From: SH-MAG3 sp036374995
GTDB lineage: Bacteria; Gemmatimonadota; Gemmatimonadetes; Longimicrobiales; RSA9
Direction of reading: 5' to 3'
Assembly: GCA_036374995.1 (NCBI GenBank)
Contig: DASUSS010000108.1
Coordinates: 124,001-188,000, forward strand
DNA: 64,000 nt
The notes beneath the pieces were generated by a model. That model saw nothing but the letters and a program-made list of their open reading frames with translations, was not told the DNA's origin and made no database searches. Positions 1 through 8,559 of the stretch are shown here, piece after piece. The position numbers and the translations under genes are program-made. Positions within the stretch are counted from its first letter, which is position 1, and each line of letters begins with the position of its first letter.

Positions 1-2
1 TG

Positions 3-1040
3 GACGTCGAGCAGCTGCACGTGAATCGGGGCGAGGTGGTCGCGATCGTGGGGCCGAACGGCGCGGGGAAATCCACCCTGTTCCGCACGCTGCTGCTGCT
101 CGAGCGGCCGGATGCCGGAACGGTGCGGCTGGACGGAGTGGCGCTGCGGCACCGGGACCCGCGCGCGCGGGGCAGGATCGCGGGCGTGTTCCAGCGGCCC
201 GTGCTGTTCAGCGGCAGTGTGCGGGAGAACGTGTCATTCGGCGTGCGGTCGATCGGAATCGATCGTGCCCGCCGTCGTGAGCGGGTGGAGGCCGCGCTCG
301 CGTGGCTCGGTCTGAGCGCGCTCGCGGCCGCGCCGGTGCACGAGCTCTCAGGGGGCGAGGCGCAGCGCGTGGCGCTCGCGCGCGCACTCGTGCTCGAGCC
401 GGACGTGCTGCTCCTCGATGAGCCGACGTCCAGCCTCGATGTGACGGTGCGGCGCCGATTCCGGCAGGATCTGGAGCGGGTCGCGCGACAGCGGGCGGGC
501 AGTGTGATCCTGATCACGCACGATGCACCGGAGGCGTTCGGTCTGGCGGATCGCATCGCGGTCATGCAGGATGGGAGGTTCGTGCAGCTCGGGACTCCGG
601 ACGACATCGTGCTGCGCCCGGGCACTCCGTTCGTGGCCGAGCTGACCGGTGCGGAGCTGCTGCTGCACGGCGTGGTCGAGGAGCTGGACGACGGCCTCGC
701 GGCGGTGCGGCTGGCGCCGGGCATGACGGTCTGGGCGGCCGTTCGCACGGACGCCGCGCTGCGGAAGGATGCCAGCGCGGTCGTCGCGTACCGGCCGGAG
801 GACATCGTGCTGGTGACGGGACGGGCGGAGCCGGACACCAGCGCAGTGAACCGGCTGCCGTGCGTCGTGGACGCGATCGTGGCAGCGGGCGCGCTCGTGC
901 GCGTCCGGCTGCGCGCCGGACCGGGCCTCGGGATGACGGCGCTGCTGACGCGGCGGAGTGTGGAGTCGCTCGGCATCGCACCGGGCAGCGCGGTGACGGC
1001 CCACCTCAAGGCGACGGCGCTGCACGCGTGGGGCCCGTGA
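3..1040 (+). CDS. Molybdate/tungstate ABC transporter ATP-binding protein, 5'-truncated
   Basis: This is the cytoplasmic ATPase of an oxyanion importer. The reading frame is open to the left edge, so the true start lies upstream; the first residues visible (D-V-E-Q-L-H-V) already match the strand before the Walker A motif. Walker A (GPNGAGKST), the Q-loop (FQRP), the signature LSGGEAQR, Walker B with VLLLDEPTSSLD and the H-loop LITHD are all present. After about residue 210 comes a TOBE-like substrate-sensing domain, typical of ModC/TupC/WtpC proteins. Because fdhD, mobA and moeA follow on the same strand, molybdate or tungstate is the likely substrate. The permease and binding protein would lie upstream, outside the window. 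The choice between Mo and W is not decidable here. Confidence 0.88.
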   Translation, partial: DVEQLHVNRGEVVAIVGPNGAGKSTLFRTLLLLERPDAGTVRLDGVALRHRDPRARGRIAGVFQRPVLFSGSVRENVSFGVRSIGIDRARRRERVEAALAWLGLSALAAAPVHELSGGEAQRVALARALVLEPDVLLLDEPTSSLDVTVRRRFRQDLERVARQRAGSVILITHDAPEAFGLADRIAVMQDGRFVQLGTPDDIVLRPGTPFVAELTGAELLLHGVVEELDDGLAAVRLAPGMTVWAAVRTDAALRKDASAVVAYRPEDIVLVTGRAEPDTSAVNRLPCVVDAIVAAGALVRVRLRAGPGLGMTALLTRRSVESLGIAPGSAVTAHLKATALHAWGP

Positions 1041-1068
1041 CCCTCAGCCACTCTGACAGGGAGACCGG

Positions 1069-1578
1069 ATGAATACTCTCGCACACCGCAGCATGCCGCA
1101 GCGGATGATGGGCGCCGCGCGACTGGACATCAGCATCTACGAGGAAGTCGAGGCGGACACCAGCGCGACGGGACAGGCGGCGGGTGTCGTGGCGATCGTC
1201 GCGCTCTGCTCCGCCGTCGGCGGGATCGGCGGCGGCGCGTCCGGCGCATTCAGCGCTCTGATCTCCTCGCTGGTCGGCTGGGCGCTGTGGGCGGGCATTA
1301 CGTACCTGATCGGTGACAAGCTGCTGGGCGGTACGGCGACCTGGGGCGAGCTGCTGCGCACGCTCGGGTTCGCGCAATCACCCGGCGTGCTGTTCCTGCT
1401 CGGCGGCGTTCCGCTCGTCGGCGGACTCATCCGGCTGGTCGTCGGTCTCTGGATTCTGGTGACCGGTGTGGTCGCGATCCGGCAGGCGCTCGACTTCGGC
1501 ACGGGCCGAGCCATCGCGACGGCGCTGCTCGGCGTCATTCCGTACATCCTCCTCGCCGTGCTGCTCGGCGCGGGCTGA
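1069..1578 (+). CDS. YIP1-family integral membrane protein
   Basis: The 169-residue protein has a short polar N-terminus followed by about four or five hydrophobic segments from residue 40 to the end, rich in Gly, Leu and Val. This pattern fits the YIP1/DUF1282 membrane family. A GGGAG ribosome-binding site lies a few bases before the ATG. It sits 28 bases after the transporter ATPase and 7 bases before fdhD, so it is probably co-transcribed with molybdenum genes, but nothing in the sequence shows a direct role in molybdenum metabolism. The function is unknown. Confidence 0.72.
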   Translation: MNTLAHRSMPQRMMGAARLDISIYEEVEADTSATGQAAGVVAIVALCSAVGGIGGGASGAFSALISSLVGWALWAGITYLIGDKLLGGTATWGELLRTLGFAQSPGVLFLLGGVPLVGGLIRLVVGLWILVTGVVAIRQALDFGTGRAIATALLGVIPYILLAVLLGAG

Positions 1579-1585
1579 GGCGGCG

Positions 1586-2263
1586 GTGTCGCACGACGAG
1601 CGACCCGTCTCGATCGCGCTGAACGGCGTACGTCGCATCGTGCTGTCCTGTTCGCCCCACGACATCGACGCGCTCGCACTCGGTCACCTCGTCACGGAGG
1701 GCTGGGTGCGCAATGCCGCCGATGTCAGCGCCCTCGCGATCGCGGACGACGGACGGACCGTGCTCGCCGATGTGGATGCTGCCCAGGTCGAGCTCGGCGA
1801 GATGGTGCGCCGGCACCAGACGCTGCACGGCTGCGGGTTGCGCCACGTGCTCGACTGCGATACCGCGGCCGTCGCCGGCGTCACGGCGCCGGCCACGTCC
1901 GTGGATGCGGTGACGCTGCTGCGTGCACTGTTCGCCGCGGTCGACGAGCGCGCTGCCGATGGTGGCGTGCACGGCGTCGCGCTCTCGGATGGTGCAGGGC
2001 TCTTCGGCATTGCCGTGGATGTGGCGCGTCACTGTGCGGTCGACCGCGCCGTCGGGCTCGGCCTGCGCGAGCGCGGCGACATCACGGGCTGCGGCCTGGT
2101 CTGCACGGCGCGGATCAGTGGCGCCATGGCGCTGAAAGCCGTGCGCGCGCGACTCGGCTGGATTGCGAGCCGCAGCATTGCGACATCCCTCGCGCACGAC
2201 ATCGGCACTGCATTCGGCCTGCAGCTGCTGGAACGTGCCGGCCGGCCGCCGCTGCGCGCGTGA
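1586..2263 (+). CDS. fdhD: FdhD-family sulfurtransferase for molybdoenzyme maturation
   Basis: FdhD passes sulfur from a cysteine desulfurase to the molybdenum cofactor of formate dehydrogenase-type enzymes. The GTG at 1586 is chosen because it follows a GAGG ribosome-binding site and gives 225 residues, near family length; longer starts would run into the preceding gene. Family landmarks are LALGHLVTEGW, the segment DVARHCAVDRAVG (usually RHNAvDK) and the C-terminal ARISGAMALKAV plus ASRSIATSLAHDI block. The usual CxxC sulfur-transfer motif reads C-G-L-R here, so only the first cysteine remains. The stop codon overlaps the mobA start by four bases. The family call is firm, but the protein is divergent. 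Confidence 0.85.
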   Translation: MSHDERPVSIALNGVRRIVLSCSPHDIDALALGHLVTEGWVRNAADVSALAIADDGRTVLADVDAAQVELGEMVRRHQTLHGCGLRHVLDCDTAAVAGVTAPATSVDAVTLLRALFAAVDERAADGGVHGVALSDGAGLFGIAVDVARHCAVDRAVGLGLRERGDITGCGLVCTARISGAMALKAVRARLGWIASRSIATSLAHDIGTAFGLQLLERAGRPPLRA

Positions 2264-2886
2264 GCTCCGCTGCCGATGTCCTCGGAGCCATCATTGCCGG
2301 CGGTGGCAGCACGCGCTTCGGGAGTCCCAAGGCGCTCGCCCGCGTGGGCGGCCGGCGCGTCGTCGATCGAGCCGCAGACGCGCTCCGCACCGCACTCGAC
2401 GGCGCGAGCGTGATCGCGATCGTGAACGATGCCGACCTCGCGCGGCAGATCGGACTGCCGTACCGGGCGGATGTGCTCGCGCGCGTCGGTGCACTGGCAG
2501 GCCTGCACGCCGCTCTCCTGTGGGGCCGCGAGCGCGGCTGCACGGGTGTTCTCGCGGTCGGCTGCGACATGCCGTTTCTGTCGCCCGCCCTGCTGCGGCG
2601 ACTGCTCGCCGAGGCGGGCGATCACGATGCGGTAATACCGGAGAGCGAAGGTCCGCGTGGCGTCGAGCCGCTGTGCGCGTACTACACGACCGCCTGCATC
2701 GATGCGATCGACCGTGCCGTCCAGCGCGGTGATGCGCGCATGATCGGGTTTCACACGGATCTCGACGTCGTGCGACTGCCGATCGCCGTGGTCCGTTCGT
2801 TCGGCGATCCGGCGATGCTGTTCATGAACCTGAACACCGAGCGGGACCGTGCTGCCGCGGACCTGCTCGCCGCGGAGCTGCCGTGA
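2260..2886 (+). CDS. mobA: Molybdenum cofactor guanylyltransferase MobA
   Basis: MobA transfers GMP from GTP to Mo-molybdopterin, giving the guanine dinucleotide cofactor used by DMSO-reductase-family enzymes such as formate dehydrogenase. The N-terminal nucleotide-binding loop AIIAGGGSTRFGSPKAL and the metal-binding GCDMPFLSP segment near residue 105 are clear, and 208 residues is a normal length. The GTG start overlaps the fdhD stop, and the gene ends on the moeA start, indicating tight translational coupling. Pairing with fdhD fits maturation of a bis-MGD enzyme. A generic NTP-transferase of the MobA/MocA group is the only real alternative, and the neighbours argue against it. Confidence 0.9.
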   Translation: MSSAADVLGAIIAGGGSTRFGSPKALARVGGRRVVDRAADALRTALDGASVIAIVNDADLARQIGLPYRADVLARVGALAGLHAALLWGRERGCTGVLAVGCDMPFLSPALLRRLLAEAGDHDAVIPESEGPRGVEPLCAYYTTACIDAIDRAVQRGDARMIGFHTDLDVVRLPIAVVRSFGDPAMLFMNLNTERDRAAADLLAAELP

Positions 2887-4169
2887 GGGACGCGGACTGG
2901 CTCGACATCCATGAGGCGCTCCGCATCATGCTGGAGCACGCGGCGCCGCTCGGCACCGAGCCCGTGCCGCTCGACGATGCGCACGGCCGCACGCTCGCCG
3001 AGCCCGTCACCTCGCCGATCGATCAGCCGCCGTGGGACAACAGCGCGATGGACGGCTTCGCGGTGATCGCCGCCGATGTCGCAGGCGCCCGCGCGGCCGA
3101 CCCCGTCGTGCTGGAGGTGATCGAGGAGATCCCGGCCGGCGCGCTGCCGCAGCGCGCACTGCGCTCCGGGCAGGCGAGTCGGATCATGACCGGTGCGCCG
3201 CTGCCGGCGGGCGCGGACGGCGTGATCCGCATCGAGCACACGCAACCGGCCGGTCCCGGCCGTGTCGCCGTGCTGCGCGACGACGATGCGGGTCGCAACG
3301 TGCGATTTCGCGGCGAGGACGTGCGCGTCGGCGATATCGTTCTCGAGCGCGCGCGGCAGCTGCGCGCGGCGGAGATCGGCGTGCTCGCAACGGTCGGCTG
3401 CACGCGGCCGATCGTCTACCGCCGCCCGCGTGTCGCGCTGCTCGCCACCGGCGACGAGCTGGTCGAACCCGAGCGCATTGCGGATGTGATCGCCGCCACG
3501 CACATCGTGAACTCGAACACGCCCGCGCTGACGGCGGGCCTGCGTGCAGCGGACTGTGAGCCGGTGCCGCTCGGCATCGCGCGCGATGACCTGAGCGAGC
3601 TGCGCACCCGTCTCGACGGCGCCCTCGACGAGGATGCACTCATCACGACCGCGGGCGCGAGCGTCGGCGATCACGATCTCGTCAGGCAGGCGCTCGCCGG
3701 GCTCGGCTGTGACACGCTGTTCTGGCGGGTGAAGATCCGGCCCGGCAGCCCGTTCTCGTTCGGGCTGCTGCCCGGCCGGCGCGGACGCAGTGTGCCGGTG
3801 TTCGGTCTGCCCGGAAATCCCGTGTCCGCGCTCGTCACGTTCGAGATCCTGGTGCGACCCGTGCTCCGCGCGATGCTCGGCCGGCAGCGGCTCTTCCCCG
3901 CCGTCGAACCCGCCGTTGCGGGCGAAGACATCCGCTCGCCCCCGGGACTCGTGCGGTTCCTGCGGGTCCGGCTCGAGTCCGGCAGTGACGGCGTTCGCCG
4001 CGCCTACTTGACGGGGCCGCAGGGATCGGGGATCCTGACGTCGCTCACGGCGGCCGACGCGCTGCTCATCGTGCCGCTCGAGACGAAGCTGGTCGCGGCA
4101 GGGACGCCGGTCCGGGTCGTGCCTCTGCGACCGGCGGACGACGCCCAGGATCTGATCGACCTCACATGA
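2883..4169 (+). CDS. moeA: Molybdopterin molybdotransferase MoeA
   Basis: MoeA inserts molybdate into adenylated molybdopterin in the cytoplasm. The 428-residue protein shows the full family pattern: a D-NSAMDGFAV segment near residue 50, MTGAPLPAGAD near 100, VALLATGDELVEP near 185, the AGASVGDHDLV block near 255, KIRPGSPFSFG, and FGLPGNPVSALVTFE near 310. The GTG start overlaps mobA by four bases, and the stop overlaps the ATG of the ETF-QO gene in the same way. Together with fdhD and mobA it forms a late cofactor-assembly operon. No moaA-E genes are in the window. Confidence 0.93.
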   Translation: MRDADWLDIHEALRIMLEHAAPLGTEPVPLDDAHGRTLAEPVTSPIDQPPWDNSAMDGFAVIAADVAGARAADPVVLEVIEEIPAGALPQRALRSGQASRIMTGAPLPAGADGVIRIEHTQPAGPGRVAVLRDDDAGRNVRFRGEDVRVGDIVLERARQLRAAEIGVLATVGCTRPIVYRRPRVALLATGDELVEPERIADVIAATHIVNSNTPALTAGLRAADCEPVPLGIARDDLSELRTRLDGALDEDALITTAGASVGDHDLVRQALAGLGCDTLFWRVKIRPGSPFSFGLLPGRRGRSVPVFGLPGNPVSALVTFEILVRPVLRAMLGRQRLFPAVEPAVAGEDIRSPPGLVRFLRVRLESGSDGVRRAYLTGPQGSGILTSLTAADALLIVPLETKLVAAGTPVRVVPLRPADDAQDLIDLT

Positions 4170-5866
4170 ATGCCGACCCGGCGCGGATGAACCAGGAGAT
4201 CCGGATGTCCAGTAATGCAATCGTACCCGGCCGGCATCGGCCACCGCTTCCGATGGATCGCTTCATCGTGCGCGAGCCGCCGGATGCCGAGGCGGTGCCG
4301 ATGGATGTCGTGTTCGTCGGCGGCGGTCCGGCCGGCCTCGCGGGTGCGATCGAGCTGGCGAAGCTGGTCCGCGCCGACAACGAGAACGGCGGCGGCATCG
4401 GTGACATCGAGATCGCCGTGCTCGAGAAGGCCGCCGGCCTGGGCGAGCACACGCTGTCGGGCGCAGTCATCAATCCGGGGCCGTTCCGGACGCTGTTCCC
4501 CGATGTCGACGTGAAGGACCTGCCGTTCCGCGGTCCCGTGCAGGACGAGCGCGTCTATCTGCTGCGCGAGAAGAGCGCGGTGCGGATCCCGACACCGCCC
4601 ACCATGAAGAATCACGGCAACCACATCGCTTCGCTGTGCGAGGTCGTGCGCTGGATGGGCGAGCAGGCGGAAGCACTGGGTATCAACGTGTTCACGGGCT
4701 TCCCCGCCGCATCGCTCCTGGTGGATGGCGATACGGTCGTGGGCGCGCGCACGACGCCGGCCGGGCTGAACCGCGACGGCAGCGAGAGCGCCGGATATCA
4801 GCCGCCGACCGACATCACCGCTCGCGTCACTGCTCTCGCCGAGGGCACGCGCGGCGCATTGTCGCAGGCGTTCTTCGACTGGCAGGCCATCGCATCGCAG
4901 AATCCGCAGATCTACGCGCTCGGCGTGAAGGAGATCTGGGAGACGACGACGCCGCTCGATGCGATCGTGCATACCATGGGCTGGCCACTGCCGACGGACG
5001 CGTTCGGCGGCAGCTTCATGTATCCGCTCGAGCCGAACGTGGTCGCGCTCGGCCTGGTCGTCGGACTCGACTACCACAACGCCCGCCTCGACGTGCACGG
5101 GCTGCTTCAGCAGATGAAGCTGCACCCGCTGTTCCGCCAGTACCTCGATGAGGGCGATATGGTCGAGTGGGGCGCGAAGACGATCCCCGAGGGTGGCTAC
5201 TACTCGATCCCGGAGCGACGCACCGGCAACGGCTGCGTCGTGCTCGGTGACAGCGCCGGCTTCGTCGAGGTGGCCTCGCTCAAGGGCGTGCACTACGCCG
5301 TGCAGTCGGGCATCCTCGCCGCGCGCGCAATCTTCGATGCGCTGAAGAAGGATGACGTATCCGCCGCCGCTCTCGCCGCCTACGACCGGGCCGTCAATGC
5401 CAGCTTCATCGTCTCCGACCTGCGCGTGCGCCGGAACATGCGCCTCGCCTTCAAGAGCGGGTTCTACATGGGCGGCGTGAAGTCCATGCTCATGACGCTC
5501 ACGAACGGCGCCTTCCCCGGATCGCGTATCGAGGTCGGCGAGGATGCCGCGGAGCCGCGCGTACCGGGGGTGGGCACTCCACTGAAGCCGGACGGCAGGC
5601 TCACGTTCTCCAAGCTCGACGCCGTCTTCAAGGCGGGGAACAAGACGCGCGACGACATCCCCTCGCATCTCATCGTCGGTACCGACATCACTCCGGCCGT
5701 GGCGGAGTTCTACGAGCACGTCTGTCCGGCCGGCGTGTACGAGCGGACCGGTGATCAGCTCACGGTGAATGCACCGAACTGCGTGGACTGCAAGGCAACC
5801 GACGTGCTGGGCCCGCGGTGGACGCCGCGCGAAGGCGGTAGCGGACCCGCTTACAGAAGAATGTGA
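4166..5866 (+). CDS. Electron transfer flavoprotein-quinone oxidoreductase
   Basis: This membrane-associated flavoprotein moves electrons from reduced ETF to the quinone pool. It has an N-terminal FAD-binding GGGPAGLAGAIELAKL motif at about residue 50, the THLSG-like segment HTLSGAVINP, a second FAD region GDSAGFVEVASLKGVHYA near 355, and the C-terminal ferredoxin-like domain ending in GGSGPAYRRM. At 566 residues it matches the family. In the cluster domain the expected C-x2-C-x2-C run reads CVDCKAT, so the last [4Fe-4S] ligand seen in the human enzyme is threonine here. The ATG at 4166 overlaps moeA; ATGs at 4187 and 4205 are alternatives. Its partners etfA and etfB are just downstream on the other strand. 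Confidence 0.9.
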   Translation: MNADPARMNQEIRMSSNAIVPGRHRPPLPMDRFIVREPPDAEAVPMDVVFVGGGPAGLAGAIELAKLVRADNENGGGIGDIEIAVLEKAAGLGEHTLSGAVINPGPFRTLFPDVDVKDLPFRGPVQDERVYLLREKSAVRIPTPPTMKNHGNHIASLCEVVRWMGEQAEALGINVFTGFPAASLLVDGDTVVGARTTPAGLNRDGSESAGYQPPTDITARVTALAEGTRGALSQAFFDWQAIASQNPQIYALGVKEIWETTTPLDAIVHTMGWPLPTDAFGGSFMYPLEPNVVALGLVVGLDYHNARLDVHGLLQQMKLHPLFRQYLDEGDMVEWGAKTIPEGGYYSIPERRTGNGCVVLGDSAGFVEVASLKGVHYAVQSGILAARAIFDALKKDDVSAAALAAYDRAVNASFIVSDLRVRRNMRLAFKSGFYMGGVKSMLMTLTNGAFPGSRIEVGEDAAEPRVPGVGTPLKPDGRLTFSKLDAVFKAGNKTRDDIPSHLIVGTDITPAVAEFYEHVCPAGVYERTGDQLTVNAPNCVDCKATDVLGPRWTPREGGSGPAYRRM

Positions 5867-5885
5867 TTCCCTTCAGGTGGAGCGT

Positions 5886-6398
5886 ATGATCATGCGAGGC
5901 TGGTGGATCCGTCGCGTCGCAGTGGCGGCCGTGCTCGTGACGTGCACGGCCGGCGGCGCAGTCGCACAGTCGGCTACGGTCGTTCTCGTCCGACACGCGG
6001 AAAAGGTGGATGACTCCGCCGACCCGGTACTGAGCGAGGCCGGCACTGCGCGCGCGCTCGCGCTCGCCGATGTGCTGGCGGATGCCGGTCTGACCGCGAT
6101 CCTGACGACGCAGTTCCGGCGCACTCGCCTGACGGCGGTGCCCGCGGCGGAGCGGACGGGAGTGGCGGCGGAGGTGGTTGCCGCATCGGGCGGCGGTCAC
6201 GCGGCTGCGGTGGCGGCCCGCGTGCGGGAGCTCGCGGACGGCGGCACGATCCTCGTCGTCGGCCACAGCAACACGGTGCCCGCGATCATCCGCGCGCTCG
6301 GCGGACCCGAGCTGCAGATCGCCGACGAGGAATACCACCACCTGTTCGTGCTGACGCTCGACGGCACCGGCGCCCGCCTCATTCGCGGTCGGTACTGA
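5886..6398 (+). CDS. Secreted histidine phosphatase superfamily protein
   Basis: A 170-residue protein of the phosphoglycerate-mutase-like histidine phosphatase superfamily. It carries the phospho-acceptor motif LVRHAEK near residue 40 and the second catalytic histidine in VVGHSNT near 125. An N-terminal Arg-containing hydrophobic stretch ending AVAQ looks like a Sec signal peptide, so it probably acts in the periplasm. The ATG at 5886 is supported by a GGTGGAG ribosome-binding site; an in-frame ATG at 5892 is possible. The long in-frame extension upstream overlaps the ETF-QO gene and is unlikely. The substrate is unknown. It converges on etfA with 16 bases between stops. Confidence 0.8.
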   Translation: MIMRGWWIRRVAVAAVLVTCTAGGAVAQSATVVLVRHAEKVDDSADPVLSEAGTARALALADVLADAGLTAILTTQFRRTRLTAVPAAERTGVAAEVVAASGGGHAAAVAARVRELADGGTILVVGHSNTVPAIIRALGGPELQIADEEYHHLFVLTLDGTGARLIRGRY

Positions 6399-6414
6399 GG
6401 AACCGAAGCACGGT

Positions 6415-7389
6415 TCAGTGGCCGGCGATCCTGCGGATCTCCTCGGTCAGTGCGGGAAGCACGTCGTGGGCATCACCGACGAGGCCGTAGTCGGCGATCT
6501 TGAAGATCGGCGCATCGGGGTCCTTGTTGATGGCGACGATCGTGCGGGCGCTCCGCATGCCGGCGAGGTGCTGCATCGCGCCGGAGATGCCGACGGCGAA
6601 GTAGAGCTGCGGTGAAACGGTCTTGCCCGTCTGCCCCACCTGCTCCGCGTGCGGCCGCCACCCGGCATCGACGACGGCGCGTGACGCGCCGAGCGCGGCC
6701 GTCGACCCGAGCGCGTCGCGCAGCGACTCGAGCATCGGCCAGTGCTCCGGGCCCTTCAGACCCCGGCCGCCGCTGACCACGATCGCCGCCTCGCCGACAT
6801 CGACCGTCCCCGCCGCTGCCGCCTTCGTTTCCCGCACCTTCACGCGCGCCGGCGTGTCACTCACGCTCACCGTCTCGACGCTGCCCGCGCCCTCCGCGCG
6901 CTCGGGCCGGAACGAGTTCGGCCGGATCGAGACGAGGCGCGGCTGCGCGTTCAGCACCACCTTCGCGAACGCACGGCCCGCGTACACCGGACGCGTGATC
7001 ACGAGCTCGCCGTCCGCGATGTCGAGCCCGGTCGCATCGGACGCGAGCGGAACGTCCAGCCTGGCCGCGACGCGCGGGGCGATGTCGCGGCCCTGCGCAG
7101 TGGCCGGGAACAGAACGGCGAAATAGTCGCCCGCCTGCACGCGATCTGCGATCGTGGCCGCGAACACATCGGCGTCGTACGCCGCAGCGCCCGCGCCGGA
7201 CGCGACGAAGATCGCATCCGCACCGTACTGACCGAGCGATGCCGCATCCCCCGCGGACGGTGCGATCAGCAGCGCGTGGACAGTGCCGCCGATGGCGCCG
7301 GCAATGCGCTTCGCGGCCGTAACGGTTTCCGCGGACGACCTGCGCAGTGCGCCGTCACGCTGTTCCCCGATTGCGAGCACGTTCATCAC
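6415..7389 (-). CDS. etfA: Electron transfer flavoprotein alpha subunit
   Basis: ETF alpha binds FAD and, with EtfB, collects electrons from acyl-CoA and related dehydrogenases. The 324-residue protein has the C-terminal FAD domain with VVSGGRGLKGPEHW near 205, GASRAVVDAGWRPHAEQVGQTGKTVSP near 240 and AVGISGAMQHLAGM, then INKDPDAPIF near 295, all hallmark segments. The start overlaps the end of etfB by four bases, so the pair is translationally coupled. The ETF-QO gene, which accepts its electrons, lies close by on the opposite strand. Confidence 0.95.
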   Translation of the reverse strand: MMNVLAIGEQRDGALRRSSAETVTAAKRIAGAIGGTVHALLIAPSAGDAASLGQYGADAIFVASGAGAAAYDADVFAATIADRVQAGDYFAVLFPATAQGRDIAPRVAARLDVPLASDATGLDIADGELVITRPVYAGRAFAKVVLNAQPRLVSIRPNSFRPERAEGAGSVETVSVSDTPARVKVRETKAAAAGTVDVGEAAIVVSGGRGLKGPEHWPMLESLRDALGSTAALGASRAVVDAGWRPHAEQVGQTGKTVSPQLYFAVGISGAMQHLAGMRSARTIVAINKDPDAPIFKIADYGLVGDAHDVLPALTEEIRRIAGH

Positions 7390-8135
7390 AGCACCTTCGC
7401 TTCCTCGCGCAGCAGCCGGACGAGCTCCGGCACTGCGTCTACACCCTCTCCGACGACGCGGCCCGGCGGCCGATCCGGCGGGGCCAGCAGCTCGCGCACT
7501 TCAATGCGGGACGGCGCCGCATGCGCGTCCTTCTCCGCCAGCGGCTTCTTCTTCGCTGCCATGATCCCCTTGAGGGAGGGGTAGCGCGGCTCGAAGTCGC
7601 CTTTCGTGATCGTGACCACGGCCGGCAACGGCGCCTCGACCACCTCGACGCCGCCTTCGATCTCGCGGTGGCAGACGACCGTTGCGCCCTCGACGGCGAC
7701 GCTGGCGGCGATCGTGATGCACGGCCGATCGAGCAGCTCCGCGAGCATCGGCCCGACCTGCTGCTGATCGTAATCGACTGCTTTCATGCCGAGCAGCACG
7801 AGATCCGCGTTCTGTTCACGCATCTCGGCAGCGAGCGCATGCGCGGTCGCAAGACCGTCGAACGAGGTCTTTCCCTTGAGCAGCACGGCCGCATCGGCGC
7901 CCATCGCGAGCGCACTGCGCAACTGCTCACCGCTCGTCGATTCGCCGACCGTTACGGCCACGACCTCACCCGAGCCCTGCGCTTCCTTCAGACGCAGCGC
8001 CGTTTCCAGCGCGAACTCGTCATAGGGGCTGATCACGAACTTGATTCCGGCCGGATCGATCTCCCGGCCGCCGCTCGCAATGCGAATGCGCGCCTCGGTG
8101 TCCGGCACGCGCTTGATGCACACGACGATCTTCAC
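7386..8135 (-). CDS. etfB: Electron transfer flavoprotein beta subunit
   Basis: EtfB is the smaller ETF subunit and forms a heterodimer with EtfA. The N-terminus KIVVCIKRVPDTEA, the VISPYDEFALE segment, the ADLVLLGMKAVDYDQQQVGPMLAELL nucleotide-binding region and the C-terminal YPSLKGIMAAKKKP are characteristic. I choose the GTG at 8135 because a GGAG lies four bases before it and the protein then begins in the family's usual place (249 residues). In-frame ATGs at 8147 and 8153 would add up to six residues. It is the first gene of the etfB-etfA pair. Confidence 0.94.
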   Translation of the reverse strand: MKIVVCIKRVPDTEARIRIASGGREIDPAGIKFVISPYDEFALETALRLKEAQGSGEVVAVTVGESTSGEQLRSALAMGADAAVLLKGKTSFDGLATAHALAAEMREQNADLVLLGMKAVDYDQQQVGPMLAELLDRPCITIAASVAVEGATVVCHREIEGGVEVVEAPLPAVVTITKGDFEPRYPSLKGIMAAKKKPLAEKDAHAAPSRIEVRELLAPPDRPPGRVVGEGVDAVPELVRLLREEAKVL

Positions 8136-8250
8136 TGCACACTCCATGGTCACCAGTCGGGCCGGAATGTATGGCTGGCCTACCGATGTGTCCAGCGAAT
8201 GCGCAGGTGAACGAGACGGGAATCAGGACGGCCGCAGGTGGATGTGAAAG

Positions 8251-8281
8251 CAGCCCCGCCGGCGTGGCGCCGGCGGGGCTG
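8251..8281 (-). terminator. Strong stem-loop, likely intrinsic terminator
   Basis: A perfect 13-base-pair GC-rich inverted repeat with a five-base loop lies 20 bases after the stop of the small gene at 8302-8490 on the minus strand. The minus strand continues with CTTTCACATC, a weak T-run. It most likely ends that gene's transcript before etfB. Confidence 0.6.
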
Positions 8282-8301
8282 AACGGCAAAGTAGCGGCGG
8301 C

Positions 8302-8490
8302 TCAGGGGACGGCCGCCGGCAGCTCGGGCTCGATCTGCTCGCGCTCCGGATCGTACGGCTCCGGCTCCCACGCCGGCGTCGGCTCCGGCGCGGCACGACG
8401 CTCCTCTTCCTCTTCGCGGTGCGGCGGCTCTGCCGGTACACCGGGTGTCGGAAGCGGGCGGTCCGGTCGTGGTCCAGGTACTGTGGCCAT
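8302..8490 (-). CDS. Small Pro/Glu-rich protein of unknown function
   Basis: A 62-residue, strongly acidic and proline-rich protein with a run of five glutamates in the middle and no hydrophobic core, so it is probably disordered. I accept it as a gene because a near-perfect AGGAGGT ribosome-binding site sits five bases before its ATG and a perfect 13-bp terminator-like hairpin follows the stop. It lies between the DNA glycosylase gene and etfB on the same strand. I do not recognise a family. Proline-rich small proteins can be tethers or spacers, but nothing here proves a role. Confidence 0.6.
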   Translation of the reverse strand: MATVPGPRPDRPLPTPGVPAEPPHREEEEERRAAPEPTPAWEPEPYDPEREQIEPELPAAVP

Positions 8491-8559
8491 GCATTACCTC
8501 CTGACTTCGTCGGACGAATAAGGCGGACGAGGTCGCAGATGCTGTGCCATGCGTTCCGG

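Noticed and set aside
6400..6416. Short hairpin GAACCG/CGGTTC between the convergent phosphatase and etfA genes
   Set aside because: The stem is only six base pairs with no T-run and overlaps the etfA stop; too weak to call a terminator.
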